Assembly (NCBI GenBank): GCA_963791455.1
Contig: CAWBSM010000002.1
Location: 868,001 to 932,000, forward strand
DNA length: 64,000 nucleotides
From: Bog-473 sp963791455
GTDB lineage: Bacteria; Actinomycetota; Acidimicrobiia; Acidimicrobiales; RAAP-2
Direction: 5' to 3'
Shown here in pieces: positions 26,255 through 33,983 of this stretch. Below the pieces are notes generated by a model that did no database searches, had not been told where the DNA came from, and worked only from the letters and a program-made list of their open reading frames with translations. The position numbers were made by a program, and so were the translations under genes. Within the stretch, counting starts at the first letter, position 1; every line of letters starts with the position of its first letter.

Positions 26255-26344
26255 TATACGCAACCTTCCGTAATTGGCCCGATAACAGAAGGCTATCGGC
26301 ATTATCCTTCCGTAAACCCCCCTAGTTTTGGAAGGATACGTATA
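26255..26344 (+). repeat. 90-bp palindromic repeat element, copy A
   Basis: Part of the 205-base gap between yraN and the DUF2469 gene. Ends are inverted: TATACGCAACCTTCC on the left, GGAAGGATACGTATA on the right, pairing at 13 of 15 positions. Inside are a second CCTTCC box, an internal AGAAGG, and a small stem GCC(C)GATA...TATCGGC. It is clearly more AT-rich than the flanking genes. A copy of identical length with 8 differences lies at 47558-47647. It could be a MITE-like element, a REP-type sequence or a structured RNA; there is no coding potential. Confidence 0.9.
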
Positions 26345-26389
26345 GAGGCGCGACCCATCTCCCCCAAGGGCCAGCGAAATAGCCGCGCT

Positions 26390-26683
26390 CTAAAGATCCT
26401 GTTCGGGCAGCCGTTCGATGTTGACGTCGCGGAACGTCACGACGCGCACCTCTGGTACGAAGCGTGCGGGCCGGTACATGTCCCACACCCAGGCATCGCG
26501 AAGTTCGAGCTCGATACACGCCGGCGTCGTGTCCGAGCGCACCTTGAGCGACACCTCGTTGGCGAGATAGAAGCGCCGCTCCGTCTCGATCACATAGGCG
26601 AAGACAGGAAGGACGGCCCGGTACTCCTGGACGAGCCCGAGCTCGATTTCGGACTCGTAGCGCTCGAGGTCTTCCTCGCTCAC
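26390..26683 (-). CDS. DUF2469 domain protein
   Basis: 97 residues, acidic at both ends: SEEDLERYESEIELGLVQEY at the N-terminus and FRDVNIERLPEQDL at the end. FAYVIETERRFYLANEV and the DAWVWDMYRP segment are highly conserved in DUF2469, an actinobacterial family found between rnhB and yraN in mycobacteria. Function unknown. GTG start, 21 bases after the rplS stop in the same direction. Here lepB and rnhB, which usually separate rplS from this gene, are absent. Confidence 0.9.
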   Translation of the reverse strand: MSEEDLERYESEIELGLVQEYRAVLPVFAYVIETERRFYLANEVSLKVRSDTTPACIELELRDAWVWDMYRPARFVPEVRVVTFRDVNIERLPEQDL

Positions 26684-26704
26684 GCGGCGCCGGCCCTGCT
26701 CGTC

Positions 26705-27238
26705 TTACTCGTCGGTGGCCGCCTCTTCGGCCTCGTCGCCGTCCGGTTCGATTTCGTCGACCACCTCGACGTCGTCGACCGCCGCGACCTCAGTGTCCTC
26801 AACGTCCTCAACGTCCTCAACGTCCTCGACGTCATCCAGGACCTCGTCATCCTCGAGGGGCTCCTCGACCACCGCGACCGCCGCCTTGCCCCGGGGCACA
26901 CGGCGCTCCTTGATCTTGGCCGCCTTCCCGTGACGCTCCCGCAGGTAATAGAGCTTGGCCCGCCGGACGTCGCCCAGCGTGGCCACCTCTATCTTGGCGA
27001 TGGTCGGGGAGTGGACCGGGAAGGTGCGCTCGACGCCGACGCCGAAGCTCACCTTGCGCACGGTGAAGGTCTCCTGCACCCCACCGCCCTGGCGCCGCAT
27101 CACGGCGCCCTGGAACACCTGAACGCGCTCCCGGTTCCCTTCGACGACACGGACGTGAACCTTGACGGTGTCGCCGGGGCGGAAGTCGGGGATATCGTCG
27201 CGCAGGCTGTCGCGATCGATCGTTTCGGTGGGGTGCAT
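26705..27238 (-). CDS. rplS: Ribosomal protein L19 with acidic C-terminal extension
   Basis: 177 residues against about 115 for typical L19. The L19 domain covers residues 5-115: FRPGDTVKVHVRVVEGNRER, QVFQGAVMRRQGGGV, SPTIAKIEVATLGDVRRAKL. The extra 60 residues are strongly acidic (VEDVEDVEDVEDTE), encoded by a 9-bp tandem repeat. ATG 27238 is chosen over the ATG/GTG 7 codons upstream because it fits the family start. L19 sits at the 30S-50S interface; the extension is likely disordered. Last gene of the rpsP-khpA-rimM-trmD-rplS group. Confidence 0.94.
   Translation of the reverse strand: MHPTETIDRDSLRDDIPDFRPGDTVKVHVRVVEGNRERVQVFQGAVMRRQGGGVQETFTVRKVSFGVGVERTFPVHSPTIAKIEVATLGDVRRAKLYYLRERHGKAAKIKERRVPRGKAAVAVVEEPLEDDEVLDDVEDVEDVEDVEDTEVAAVDDVEVVDEIEPDGDEAEEAATDE
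26793..26837 (-). repeat. 9-bp tandem repeat in rplS
   Basis: Five consecutive 9-base units based on ACGTCCTCA (plus strand), the first and last two imperfect. In the rplS frame each unit encodes Asp/Val/Glu, giving the DVE run of the acidic tail. Changes in unit number would keep the frame. A similar but distinct 9-bp repeat is in khpA. Confidence 0.85.
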
Positions 27239-27255
27239 GGGGGGCGTCCTTCTCG

Positions 27256-28029
27256 TCACTCCGGCTCAGGACCGGACGAAACATGGTAGCCGTGCTCGCG
27301 GAGGGCCTGCACGTCGCTGGTGCTGAGCGCCGAAGCGCTGACCAGGCGATGAATGAGGTCAGGACGCCGTTCCGCCGTCCGTAGCAAGGCCTGGGAGCGC
27401 CGCCAGGCCGCCACCGCGCCGTGGTCTCCCGAACGCAGCACCTCCGGCACCGCCCATCCCCTGAACTCCGCCGGCCGGGTGTACTGGGGATACTCGAGCA
27501 GTCCGCCGGTGAAGCTCTCCTCCACCACGGAGTTCTCGTTGCCGAGCACCTCGGGCAGCAGTCGGGCGACCGCTTCCACCACCCCCAGCGCCGCGAGCTC
27601 CCCGCCGGCAAGCACGAAATCGCCCAGCGAAAGCTCGCCGTCGACCAGGTGGTCCGCCACCCGTTGGTCCACCCCTTCGTATCGGCCGCAGAGTAGTGAG
27701 AAACCGCCGGAGGGGGCCGTCTTCAGAGCCGCCAGCTCGGCCGCCACGTTCTGGTCGAAGCGCCGGCCGCCCGGTGCGAGCAGGTAGAGAGGCCGAGGGA
27801 GGTCGGGCACCGCCTCGATGCAGCGGAAGATCGGCTCGGCCATGAGCACCATGCCCGCACCACCACCGAACGGGCTGTCGTCGACGGAGCGCCGACCATC
27901 GTCGGCGCCCTCGCGTAGGTCGTGCACGCGCACGTCGAGCGCTCCTGCGTCGACGGCGCGTCCGAGGATGGACGCGCCGCAGTAGCCGGCGACGACATCA
28001 GGGAAAATCGTGAAGATGTCGATCCTCAC
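27256..28029 (-). CDS. trmD: tRNA (guanine-N1)-methyltransferase
   Basis: 257 residues, the normal size for TrmD, which methylates G37 of tRNAs. The trefoil-knot SAM site is clear: FTIFPDVV at the N-terminus, DDSPFGGGAGMVL near residue 55, LLCGRYEGVDQRV near residue 112 and GDFVLAGGELAAL near residue 135. The conserved TRPAEFRGWAVPEVL follows. GTG 28029 gives the family N-terminus VRIDIFTIFP. It lies between rimM and rplS, the conserved bacterial order. Confidence 0.95.
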   Translation of the reverse strand: MRIDIFTIFPDVVAGYCGASILGRAVDAGALDVRVHDLREGADDGRRSVDDSPFGGGAGMVLMAEPIFRCIEAVPDLPRPLYLLAPGGRRFDQNVAAELAALKTAPSGGFSLLCGRYEGVDQRVADHLVDGELSLGDFVLAGGELAALGVVEAVARLLPEVLGNENSVVEESFTGGLLEYPQYTRPAEFRGWAVPEVLRSGDHGAVAAWRRSQALLRTAERRPDLIHRLVSASALSTSDVQALREHGYHVSSGPEPE

Positions 28030-28039
28030 GCCACGATCC

Positions 28040-28504
28040 TCACGGCTCGAGCAGCCCATCGGGAATCTCCACCTCGAGCGTGCGTGCCGCCGGGTCGTGG
28101 GAGACAACGAAGCGGACAGGGATCAGCCCGCCCGACTCGAGCACCAGCAGATCGCTGGCCGGATTGGCCTCCACCGCCTCGACCCGGCCCAGCTCGGTGC
28201 CGGCGGCGTCCCGTACCACGGACCCGACCAGCTCGTGCACCCACATCACCGCGGGTTCATCGATCGGCTCCGCTTCGAGCTCGACCCCGCGCAATCGCTC
28301 GGCCGCGGTCCGGTCCTCCACCGCCTCGAACAAGACGATGAAGCGGTCGCCCACCATGCGCTTCGACGAAACGACGCGCAGGTCGCCCCGCGCGGACGCC
28401 AGCACGGTGCCAGCATCGAGCCGCTGTGTCTGGTCGGTCCAGAGCTGGACGACCACCTCGCCCCGCAGGCCGTGGGCCTTGGTGACCCGGCCGATTTTGA
28501 GCAG
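28040..28504 (-). CDS. rimM: Ribosome maturation factor RimM
   Basis: 154 residues, assembly factor for the 30S head and partner of S19. N-terminal barrel with KIGRVTKAHGLRGEVVV and then GDRFIVLFEAVEDRTAAERL; the C-terminal PRC-like domain has VSHDPAARTLEVEIPDGLL. The conserved KIGRVTKAHGLRG begins upstream of the first GTG/ATG (28456), and no ATG/GTG/TTG is available between it and the khpA stop. The start is therefore probably CTG 28504, placed one base after that stop (TGA-A-CTG), suggesting tight coupling. Confidence 0.9.
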   Translation of the reverse strand: MLKIGRVTKAHGLRGEVVVQLWTDQTQRLDAGTVLASARGDLRVVSSKRMVGDRFIVLFEAVEDRTAAERLRGVELEAEPIDEPAVMWVHELVGSVVRDAAGTELGRVEAVEANPASDLLVLESGGLIPVRFVVSHDPAARTLEVEIPDGLLEP

Positions 28505-28505
28505 T

Positions 28506-28889
28506 TCAGTCGTCGACGATGTCCACGCTGGCTTGGGCGCCGTCCTTGGCGCCTGCCACGTTGACCAAGGTGCGGATCGCCTGGGCCGTGCGGCCCCGCC
28601 GCCCGATCACCCGGCCCATGTCCTCCGGTGCGACGTGCAAACTCAACCGCAGACCGCCCCGGCGCTCCTGGGTCTCGATGACGACGGCGTCCGGGTCGTT
28701 GGACAGCGAGCGGGCTAGATACGCCAGCACCGCCAGCGGTGTGCCCCCGTCCGTCGCCGTCCGCTCGTTCCCCTCGTCAACCTCGTCAACCTCGTCGACC
28801 TCGTCCGCCTCGTCAACGCCGACGAGCTCGTCGTCGACGTCCCCACCGTCGGTCTGGTTGATGTCGCCCGCTTCGTAGAGGTCGGTCAC
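28506..28889 (-). CDS. khpA: KH-domain RNA-binding protein KhpA with acidic extension
   Basis: 127 residues; KhpA is usually about 75-80. The KH domain is the last 75 residues: TPLAVLAYLARSLSNDPDAV, then VAPEDMGRVIGRRGRTAQAI containing the GxxG loop (IGRRG). The N-terminal 45 residues are an acidic addition (VDEADEVDEVDEVDEGN) encoded by a 9-bp repeat. It lies between rpsP and rimM, the typical KhpA position. GTG 28889 overlaps the rpsP stop. KhpA binds RNA and in other bacteria acts with KhpB in cell elongation and division. Confidence 0.9.
   Translation of the reverse strand: MTDLYEAGDINQTDGGDVDDELVGVDEADEVDEVDEVDEGNERTATDGGTPLAVLAYLARSLSNDPDAVVIETQERRGGLRLSLHVAPEDMGRVIGRRGRTAQAIRTLVNVAGAKDGAQASVDIVDD
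28772..28816 (-). repeat. 9-bp tandem repeat in khpA
   Basis: Five units of CCTCGTCAA (plus strand), the third and fourth imperfect, encoding repeated Asp/Glu/Val in the acidic N-terminal extension. The unit sequence differs from that in rplS, so the two acidic repeats arose separately or have diverged. Confidence 0.85.
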
Positions 28890-29173
28890 TTCGCCGCCTT
28901 TGCTGCCGCGAACTCGTCCCACGCGCCCGACGTCTTGAGCAGGCGCTCGACCCTCTCCGTCGGTTGCGCGCCGTTCACCAGCCACCTCACGGCCTTGGCG
29001 TTGTCGATCCGGACGATGGCGTCGCGCTCGGTCGTCGAGGCCCCCCGAGGCGCATACGTGCCCAGGATCTCGAGGAAGCGGCCGTCACGAGGCGACCGGC
29101 TGTCGGCAGCGACCACGCGGTACGTCGGCTGCTTCTTCTTACCCATCCGCACGAGGCGGAGCTTGACTGCCAC
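28886..29173 (-). CDS. rpsP: Ribosomal protein S16
   Basis: 95 residues with the S16 signature VKLRLVRMGKKKQPTYRVV at the N-terminus, AADSRSPRDGRFLEILGTY next and DNAKAVRWLVNGAQPTERV near residue 60. S16 is a 30S body protein. GTG start. First gene of the leftward rpsP-khpA-rimM-trmD-rplS run; ffh lies 134 bases upstream in the same direction, also a common order. Confidence 0.95.
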   Translation of the reverse strand: MAVKLRLVRMGKKKQPTYRVVAADSRSPRDGRFLEILGTYAPRGASTTERDAIVRIDNAKAVRWLVNGAQPTERVERLLKTSGAWDEFAAAKAAK

Positions 29174-29306
29174 GAACTGATTCCTCCAACTGGATCTGGG
29201 GCCTGCCCGAGAATCCGATCAGGCCGAATCTGGGGCCACCCGAGGTTCTCGGGCCCGCCCGAGGCTGTGGGGCGAGACCCGGTCCCCATTGTGACAGATG
29301 CCGGAC
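29174..29306 (-). promoter_or_regulatory. ffh-rpsP gap with an inverted repeat
   Basis: 133-base spacer. GCCCGAGAA near 29207 and TTCTCGGGC near 29252 are complementary, with about 35 bases between. It could be a terminator for ffh or a leader element for the ribosomal operon. The spacer is otherwise rich in repeated GGGGCC/CCCGAGG words. No -10 box is obvious. Confidence 0.3.
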
Positions 29307-30914
29307 CTACCGACCTTTCGGCGGGGTGACCCGTCCACCCTTCTTCTTCCTCTTGGTCCCCTTGTTGACCGTCACGGCCGGTCGGCTCGAGGTCGAGGGA
29401 GGCAGCCCGGGCATCACCGAGGGAAGCTCTCCTTCGTCCCCCATGAGCTGGGAGAGCATGTCGAAATCGGGCCCGCGGGGCCCGCCGGGCCCGCCGGGTC
29501 CGCCGGGGGCGCCAGGGCCACCGGGCAGCGCGGCGGCACCTGCGCCGGCGGCCTGCTGGGCCAGCTTGCGGGCGGCGCGTCCGCTCATGCCCGACATGGA
29601 GGGCATCCCAGGGAGGTTGGGCATGTTGCCCGAGGCCATCCCCTTCATCATTTTCTGCATCTCCTTGAACTGCTTCAACAGCGAGTTGACGTCCTGGATC
29701 GAAGTCCCAGAACCGCGCGCCACCCGGCTGCGTCGGGAGCCGTCCAGGAGCGCCACGTCGTTGCGCTCGGCCGGGGTCATGGAGCAGACAATCGCCTCCA
29801 CCTTGGCCACTTCGCCGTCATCGATCTGGCCCGCGGCCTGGCGCATTTCCTTGGTCATCCCGGGCATGAGGCGCATCAGGCCGCCGAGCGAGCCCATCTT
29901 CTTGACCTGACGCAGCTGGGAGAGGAAGTCCTCCAGCGTGAACTGGCCCTGCATGAGCCGGGTGGCGCTCTTGGCCACCTCGTCGGAGTCCATGCTGCGC
30001 TCCGCCTGTTCGATCAGGCTCAGCACGTCGCCCATGCCCAAAATCCGGTCGGCCATCCGGTCCGGGTGGAAGAGATCGAAGTCATCCAGGCGCTCGCCCG
30101 TGCTGGCGAAGGCGATCGGCTTGCCCACCACCCCCTTGACCGAGAGCGCGGCACCGCCCCGTGCGTCTCCGTCGAGCTTGGTGAGAATGACGCCGCTCAG
30201 CTCGAGTGTGTCGTGGAAGGCCCTGGCGGTGGCGACAGCGTCCTGGCCGATCATGGCGTCGATCACCAGGAACGTGTAGTGCGGCTCGGTGGCGTCCGAG
30301 ATGTCGCGGATCTGCCCCATGAGCTCCGCATCGATGGTCAGGCGGCCCGCCGTGTCGATGATGCAGATGTCGCGGCCGAGCCGCCGCGCCTCTTCCAGGC
30401 CGGCCTTCGCGCAGCGGACGGGATCGGTCGGCTCACTGAAGACCGTGACCCCGGCCTGTTGGCCGAGGACGCGCAGCTGCTCGACGGCGGCCGGGCGCTG
30501 GAGGTCCGCGCCGACCAGGAGGGGGTTGCGGCCCTGGTGCTTCCACCACAGGGCGAGCTTGGCCGCGGTGGTGGTCTTGCCCGAGCCCTGGAGCCCGGCC
30601 AGCAGCACCACGGTCGGCGGGCGCGAGGCGTAACTGAGCTTGAGCGACTCGCCACCGAGCACCCCGACCAGTTCCTCGTGCACGGCCCGGATGACCTGCT
30701 GACCCGGGGTCAAGCTCTTGGAGAGCGCTTCGGTGCTGACCCGCAGCCGGATGCCGTCGCAGAAGCGGCGGGCCACGGTGAGCTCGACGTCGGCCTCGAG
30801 CAGCGCGATCCGTATCTCGCCCAGAGCCTCGTCGAGGTCGGCGTCGCTGATACGCCCCTTACCCCGGAGGCGCGTCGAGATGCGCTCCAGGCGGTCTGAG
30901 AGAGCGTCGAACAT
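29307..30914 (-). CDS. ffh: Signal recognition particle protein Ffh
   Basis: 535 residues. The N domain starts MFDALSDRLERISTRLRGKG; the G domain has GLQGSGKTTTAAKLALWW (G1), DTAGRL (G3) and LTKLDGDARGGAAL (G4). The Met-rich M domain runs from about residue 330 to 440 (KKMGSLGGLMRLMPGM, SGTSIQDVNSLLKQFKEM). The tail has a Gly/Pro collagen-like stretch (PGAPGGPGGPGGP) and a basic end. Ffh with 4.5S RNA targets nascent membrane proteins to FtsY, whose gene is at 32.8 kb. ATG start. Confidence 0.96.
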   Translation of the reverse strand: MFDALSDRLERISTRLRGKGRISDADLDEALGEIRIALLEADVELTVARRFCDGIRLRVSTEALSKSLTPGQQVIRAVHEELVGVLGGESLKLSYASRPPTVVLLAGLQGSGKTTTAAKLALWWKHQGRNPLLVGADLQRPAAVEQLRVLGQQAGVTVFSEPTDPVRCAKAGLEEARRLGRDICIIDTAGRLTIDAELMGQIRDISDATEPHYTFLVIDAMIGQDAVATARAFHDTLELSGVILTKLDGDARGGAALSVKGVVGKPIAFASTGERLDDFDLFHPDRMADRILGMGDVLSLIEQAERSMDSDEVAKSATRLMQGQFTLEDFLSQLRQVKKMGSLGGLMRLMPGMTKEMRQAAGQIDDGEVAKVEAIVCSMTPAERNDVALLDGSRRSRVARGSGTSIQDVNSLLKQFKEMQKMMKGMASGNMPNLPGMPSMSGMSGRAARKLAQQAAGAGAAALPGGPGAPGGPGGPGGPRGPDFDMLSQLMGDEGELPSVMPGLPPSTSSRPAVTVNKGTKRKKKGGRVTPPKGR

Positions 30915-31069
30915 GAGAACTCAGGTTAGTGGCGCCACCCCCGCCGGCAGTGACCGCGCCCCGGCTCGTGCAAAAGTCGAGACCGCAGCACACCCACGTC
31001 AGAAGCCCCGCCTCGACGCCCGACGACCCGCGCCGGCACGAGAGCGGGGACCGGCTACCTTCGAGTTCC

Positions 31070-31675
31070 GTGCCCCTCCGTCTTCGTCACCCGCGCGCCG
31101 TCGCGGTCTTGATCGGGGTTGCGGGCGCGCTCGGCCTGGCCGCGTGCAGCTCCTCGCCGTCCACCCCATCTGGCGCATCGAGCTCGAACACATCGACCAC
31201 CGCCGGCGCCGCGGCGGCGGGCGCCAGCTCGACCACGACCTCGGCGGGCGGCGGGTCGAGCGCCGTCGGCTCCATTCCGCCCTCCGACCGCTCCCCTGCC
31301 GGCACCGCAGGGAGGGCGCCGACCGTGACAATCCCCCCGGGCGCTCCGCCCCGGTCGTTGGAGAGTGCCGATCTCATCGAGGGAACAGGGACCGCGGCCG
31401 CGCCGGGTGACAACGTCACGGTCCAGTACGTGCTGGCGACGTATTCGAGCGGGAAGGTCATCCAGTCGTCGTGGCCGAGCGGACCCTTCGCCTTCACGCT
31501 GGGCGCGAGACAGGTCATCCCGGGCTGGGACAAGGGCGTCGTCGGCATGAAGGTCGGTGGACGGCGCGAGCTGATCATCCCGCCGAGTCTCGGCTACGGC
31601 GCGTCGTCCCCCGGAGACGGGATCGCGCCCAACGACACCCTCGTCTTCGTCATCGACCTCCTCAAGGTCAGCTGA
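31070..31675 (+). CDS. FKBP-type peptidyl-prolyl isomerase lipoprotein
   Basis: 201 residues. A signal peptide with lipobox GALGLAAC (Cys near residue 25) predicts lipid anchoring outside the membrane. A low-complexity Ser/Thr/Ala linker leads to one FKBP domain from about residue 100: GDNVTVQYVLATYSSGKVI, ARQVIPGWDKGVVGMKVGG, RRELIIPPSLGYG and DTLVFVIDLLKV. All are standard FKBP blocks, so it should be an extracytoplasmic prolyl isomerase or chaperone. GTG 31070 is chosen because it starts just before the signal peptide. Confidence 0.9.
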   Translation: MPLRLRHPRAVAVLIGVAGALGLAACSSSPSTPSGASSSNTSTTAGAAAAGASSTTTSAGGGSSAVGSIPPSDRSPAGTAGRAPTVTIPPGAPPRSLESADLIEGTGTAAAPGDNVTVQYVLATYSSGKVIQSSWPSGPFAFTLGARQVIPGWDKGVVGMKVGGRRELIIPPSLGYGASSPGDGIAPNDTLVFVIDLLKVS

Positions 31676-31692
31676 GCGGGCGGCCGTCCGGC

Positions 31693-32514
31693 ATGGAGGT
31701 CCCCACCCACATTGACGCGCTGCGCGAGGAGGGTGAGCGTATGGCTGACGCCGTGGCGCGGGCCGTCCCCGGCGCCGCCGTCCCCACCTGCCCGGACTGG
31801 ACCGTGCGCGACCTCGTGCGACACACGGGTGGGGTGCACCGCTGGGCCACCGGCTTCGTCGCGGAAGCGCGCACCATTGCGGGCGGTCCGGGCCTGGACG
31901 AGATCGTGGGCGCCGGACCTGACGACTCCGAGCTCGCCGACTGGTTACGACAGGGCTGCACCACACTGGTCGCCGCGCTCCGCGCCGCCCCGGCCGATCT
32001 CGAGTGTTGGACCTTCCTCCCTGCGCCGTCTCCGCTCGCCATGTGGGCCCGCCGCCAAGCGCACGAGACGGCCATCCACCGGGTCGACGCCGAGCTGGCC
32101 GCGGGCAGCGGGGTCAGCTCGTTCGCGGCGCCGTTCGCCGCCGACGGCGTCGACGAACTGTTGACCGGCATCGTGACGCGCCGCTCGTCGACGGTGCGGG
32201 CCGAGGTGCCCGCGGCCATGACCGTCCGCTGCCGCGACGTCGACGCAGCCTGGACGGTGCACCTTGACGAAGGCGGCGTCACGACCACGCGCCGTGTGAG
32301 CGACACGCCCACAGCCTGCAACGTGACCGGCGGGGCGGGCGATCTCTATCTCGCGCTGTGGAACCGCGCCGGTCCGGATGCGCTGGTCATCGAAGCCGAC
32401 GCATCCGTGCTCGACCTCTTCCTCGAACGGATCAACCTGCGCTGGGCTGATCAGGCGCGCCGGGCGGCCGGCGTCGCCCGAAGAGCCAGTAGGCCACCGA
32501 GCCCGTCGTGTTGA
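31693..32514 (+). CDS. Maleylpyruvate isomerase-like mycothiol-dependent enzyme
   Basis: 273 residues of the MDMPI/DinB-like fold. The N-terminal PTCPDWTVRDLVRHTGGVHRW and, near residue 123, RRQAHETAIHRVDAE carry the His/Glu/His metal ligands of the family. The C-terminal domain (MDMPI_C-like) ends with LYLALWNRAGPDAL. These enzymes use mycothiol as cofactor or transfer it; the substrate is unknown. ATG 31693, 17 bases after the FKBP gene in the same direction. Confidence 0.82.
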   Translation: MEVPTHIDALREEGERMADAVARAVPGAAVPTCPDWTVRDLVRHTGGVHRWATGFVAEARTIAGGPGLDEIVGAGPDDSELADWLRQGCTTLVAALRAAPADLECWTFLPAPSPLAMWARRQAHETAIHRVDAELAAGSGVSSFAAPFAADGVDELLTGIVTRRSSTVRAEVPAAMTVRCRDVDAAWTVHLDEGGVTTTRRVSDTPTACNVTGGAGDLYLALWNRAGPDALVIEADASVLDLFLERINLRWADQARRAAGVARRASRPPSPSC

Positions 32515-32764
32515 GCGTCGCCCACGTGCGCCAGAGGCGCTTGGGGCCGCGCACGGCGACCGCAGGCCGACGGCGAAGGTCTCGCAAGGTGAACGTCGCG
32601 ACGATCACGTGGATCACCAACACCACCGCGATGATCTTCTTCTGCTGATCCGTCAGGTTGGCAAGGCCTCCGCCACCGGCCTGGCTGCCACCGTCGAGGT
32701 CGGCACCCCCGTCCTCGCCCGCATCGCGGTCCTCACTGCCGTTCGAAGCCGAAGTCAAGCTCAT
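32432..32764 (-). CDS. Small two-span membrane protein, PLDc_N-like
   Basis: 110 residues. A Gly/Asp-rich N-terminal 35 residues, then a hydrophobic span (IIAVVLVIHVIVATFTL), a basic loop RDLRRRP and a second span ending TTGSVAYWLFGRRRPP. The order span-basic loop-span with a terminal FGRR resembles the phospholipase D N-terminal (PLDc_N) domain of small membrane proteins. Its C-terminus overlaps the 3' end of the convergent MDMPI gene by about 80 bases. No function assigned. Confidence 0.6.
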   Translation of the reverse strand: MSLTSASNGSEDRDAGEDGGADLDGGSQAGGGGLANLTDQQKKIIAVVLVIHVIVATFTLRDLRRRPAVAVRGPKRLWRTWATLNTTGSVAYWLFGRRRPPGAPDQPSAG

Positions 32765-32821
32765 CGGTACGTCCCTCCGCTCCCCGGTCGAACTGTCCGG
32801 GCGGATGCACGTTAGCGAGGC

Positions 32822-33983
32822 TCAGTCCAAGCCGAGAAGGGCGTCGACGAACTCGTCGGGGTCGAACTCGACCAGATCGTCGGGACCCTCGCCCAGCCCG
32901 ACCAGCTTGACGGGCACGAACAGCTCGCGCTGGACGGCGATCACGATGCCGCCCTTGGCGGTGCCATCCAGCTTCGTGAGCACGATTCCCGTCACGTCGA
33001 CCGCGTCGGCGAACTGCCGGGCTTGCGCCAGCCCGTTCTGGCCGGTCGTCGCATCGAGCACGAGGAGCACTTCGGTCACGTTGCCGGGGTCGCGGTCGGC
33101 CACGCGCCGGATCTTCTTGAGCTCCTCGACCAGGTTCACCTTTGTGTGGAGGCGGCCGGCCGTGTCGGCGAGCACGAGGTCGTTGCCCCGGGCCGCGGCG
33201 CGCTCGAACGGCGTCGAACACGATGGCGCTCGGGTCAGCACCCTCGGCGCCACGGACGATCTCGGTGCCGGTGCGCTCCGCCCACAGGGCGAGCTGGTCG
33301 GCGGCCGCGGCCCGGAACGTGTCGCCGGCGGCCAGCAGGACGGACCGGCCGGAGCCCGATTCGCGGCGGGCGAGTTTGCCGATCGTCGTGGTCTTGCCCA
33401 CGCCGTTCACCCCGACGAACAGCCAGACGTCGGGCGAGCCCCGCCGGCCGTCGAAATGCAGGGTGCGCGATCCAGCGGTATCGAGCAGCTGGCGGATCGA
33501 CGTGCCGAGCGCCTGGAGCAAGTCGTCCCCGCCGCTGACCTCTTTGGTGTCCACCTTGACCCGCAACTCGGCCAAGAGGGCGGTGGTCGTGTTGACGCCG
33601 ACGTCGGCCCGGATGAGGGCCTCCTCGAGGGAATCCCACGTGGCCGCGTCGATGCGTCCTGAGCGCAGCGCGGCCACCGCTCCGCTGAACAGCCCGCGCA
33701 CACCGCCCAGGCGGGTCCGGTAGCTGGGCGCTGCCGTCGGCGGTGCGGGTGCGGGTGCCTCTGCCTCGGCGGGCTCCACCTCGACCGCGGGTGTGGTGGG
33801 CGGCGCCTGCGTCGCCGTGGGCTGCGGCGGTGGCGTCGGCGGCGCGGCGGGTGGTGCGCTCGGTGCGGGTGGTGCGCTCGTCGCACGGCCGCGCCGGCGG
33901 CGGGTGCGGGTGGCGGCGATGCTCCCGGCGGCGATGGCGAGGACCGCCACCACGATCACGATGATGACGATGGTGCCGATCAT
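32822..33983 (-). CDS. ftsY: Signal recognition particle receptor FtsY, frameshifted
   Basis: An N-terminal membrane span (VIIVIVVAVLAIAAGSI), a Pro/Ala-rich linker and the NG domain. G1 is GVNGVGKTTTIGKLARR; then LLAAGDTFRAAAADQL. The frame breaks at AIVFDAV: it should continue ERAAARGNDLVLADTAGRLH, which is encoded one frame over and runs to LTKLDGTAKGGI and the stop at 32822. Removing one A at 33207-33208 restores a single continuous reading frame of about 386 residues. FtsY is normally essential, so this is most likely a sequence error. Overlaps the next gene upstream (ATGA). Confidence 0.92.

Noticed and set aside
26255..26344. Integron attC site or CRISPR repeat
   Set aside because: No GTTRRRY/RYYYAAC core sites, only two copies far apart, no spacers and no integrase or cas genes.
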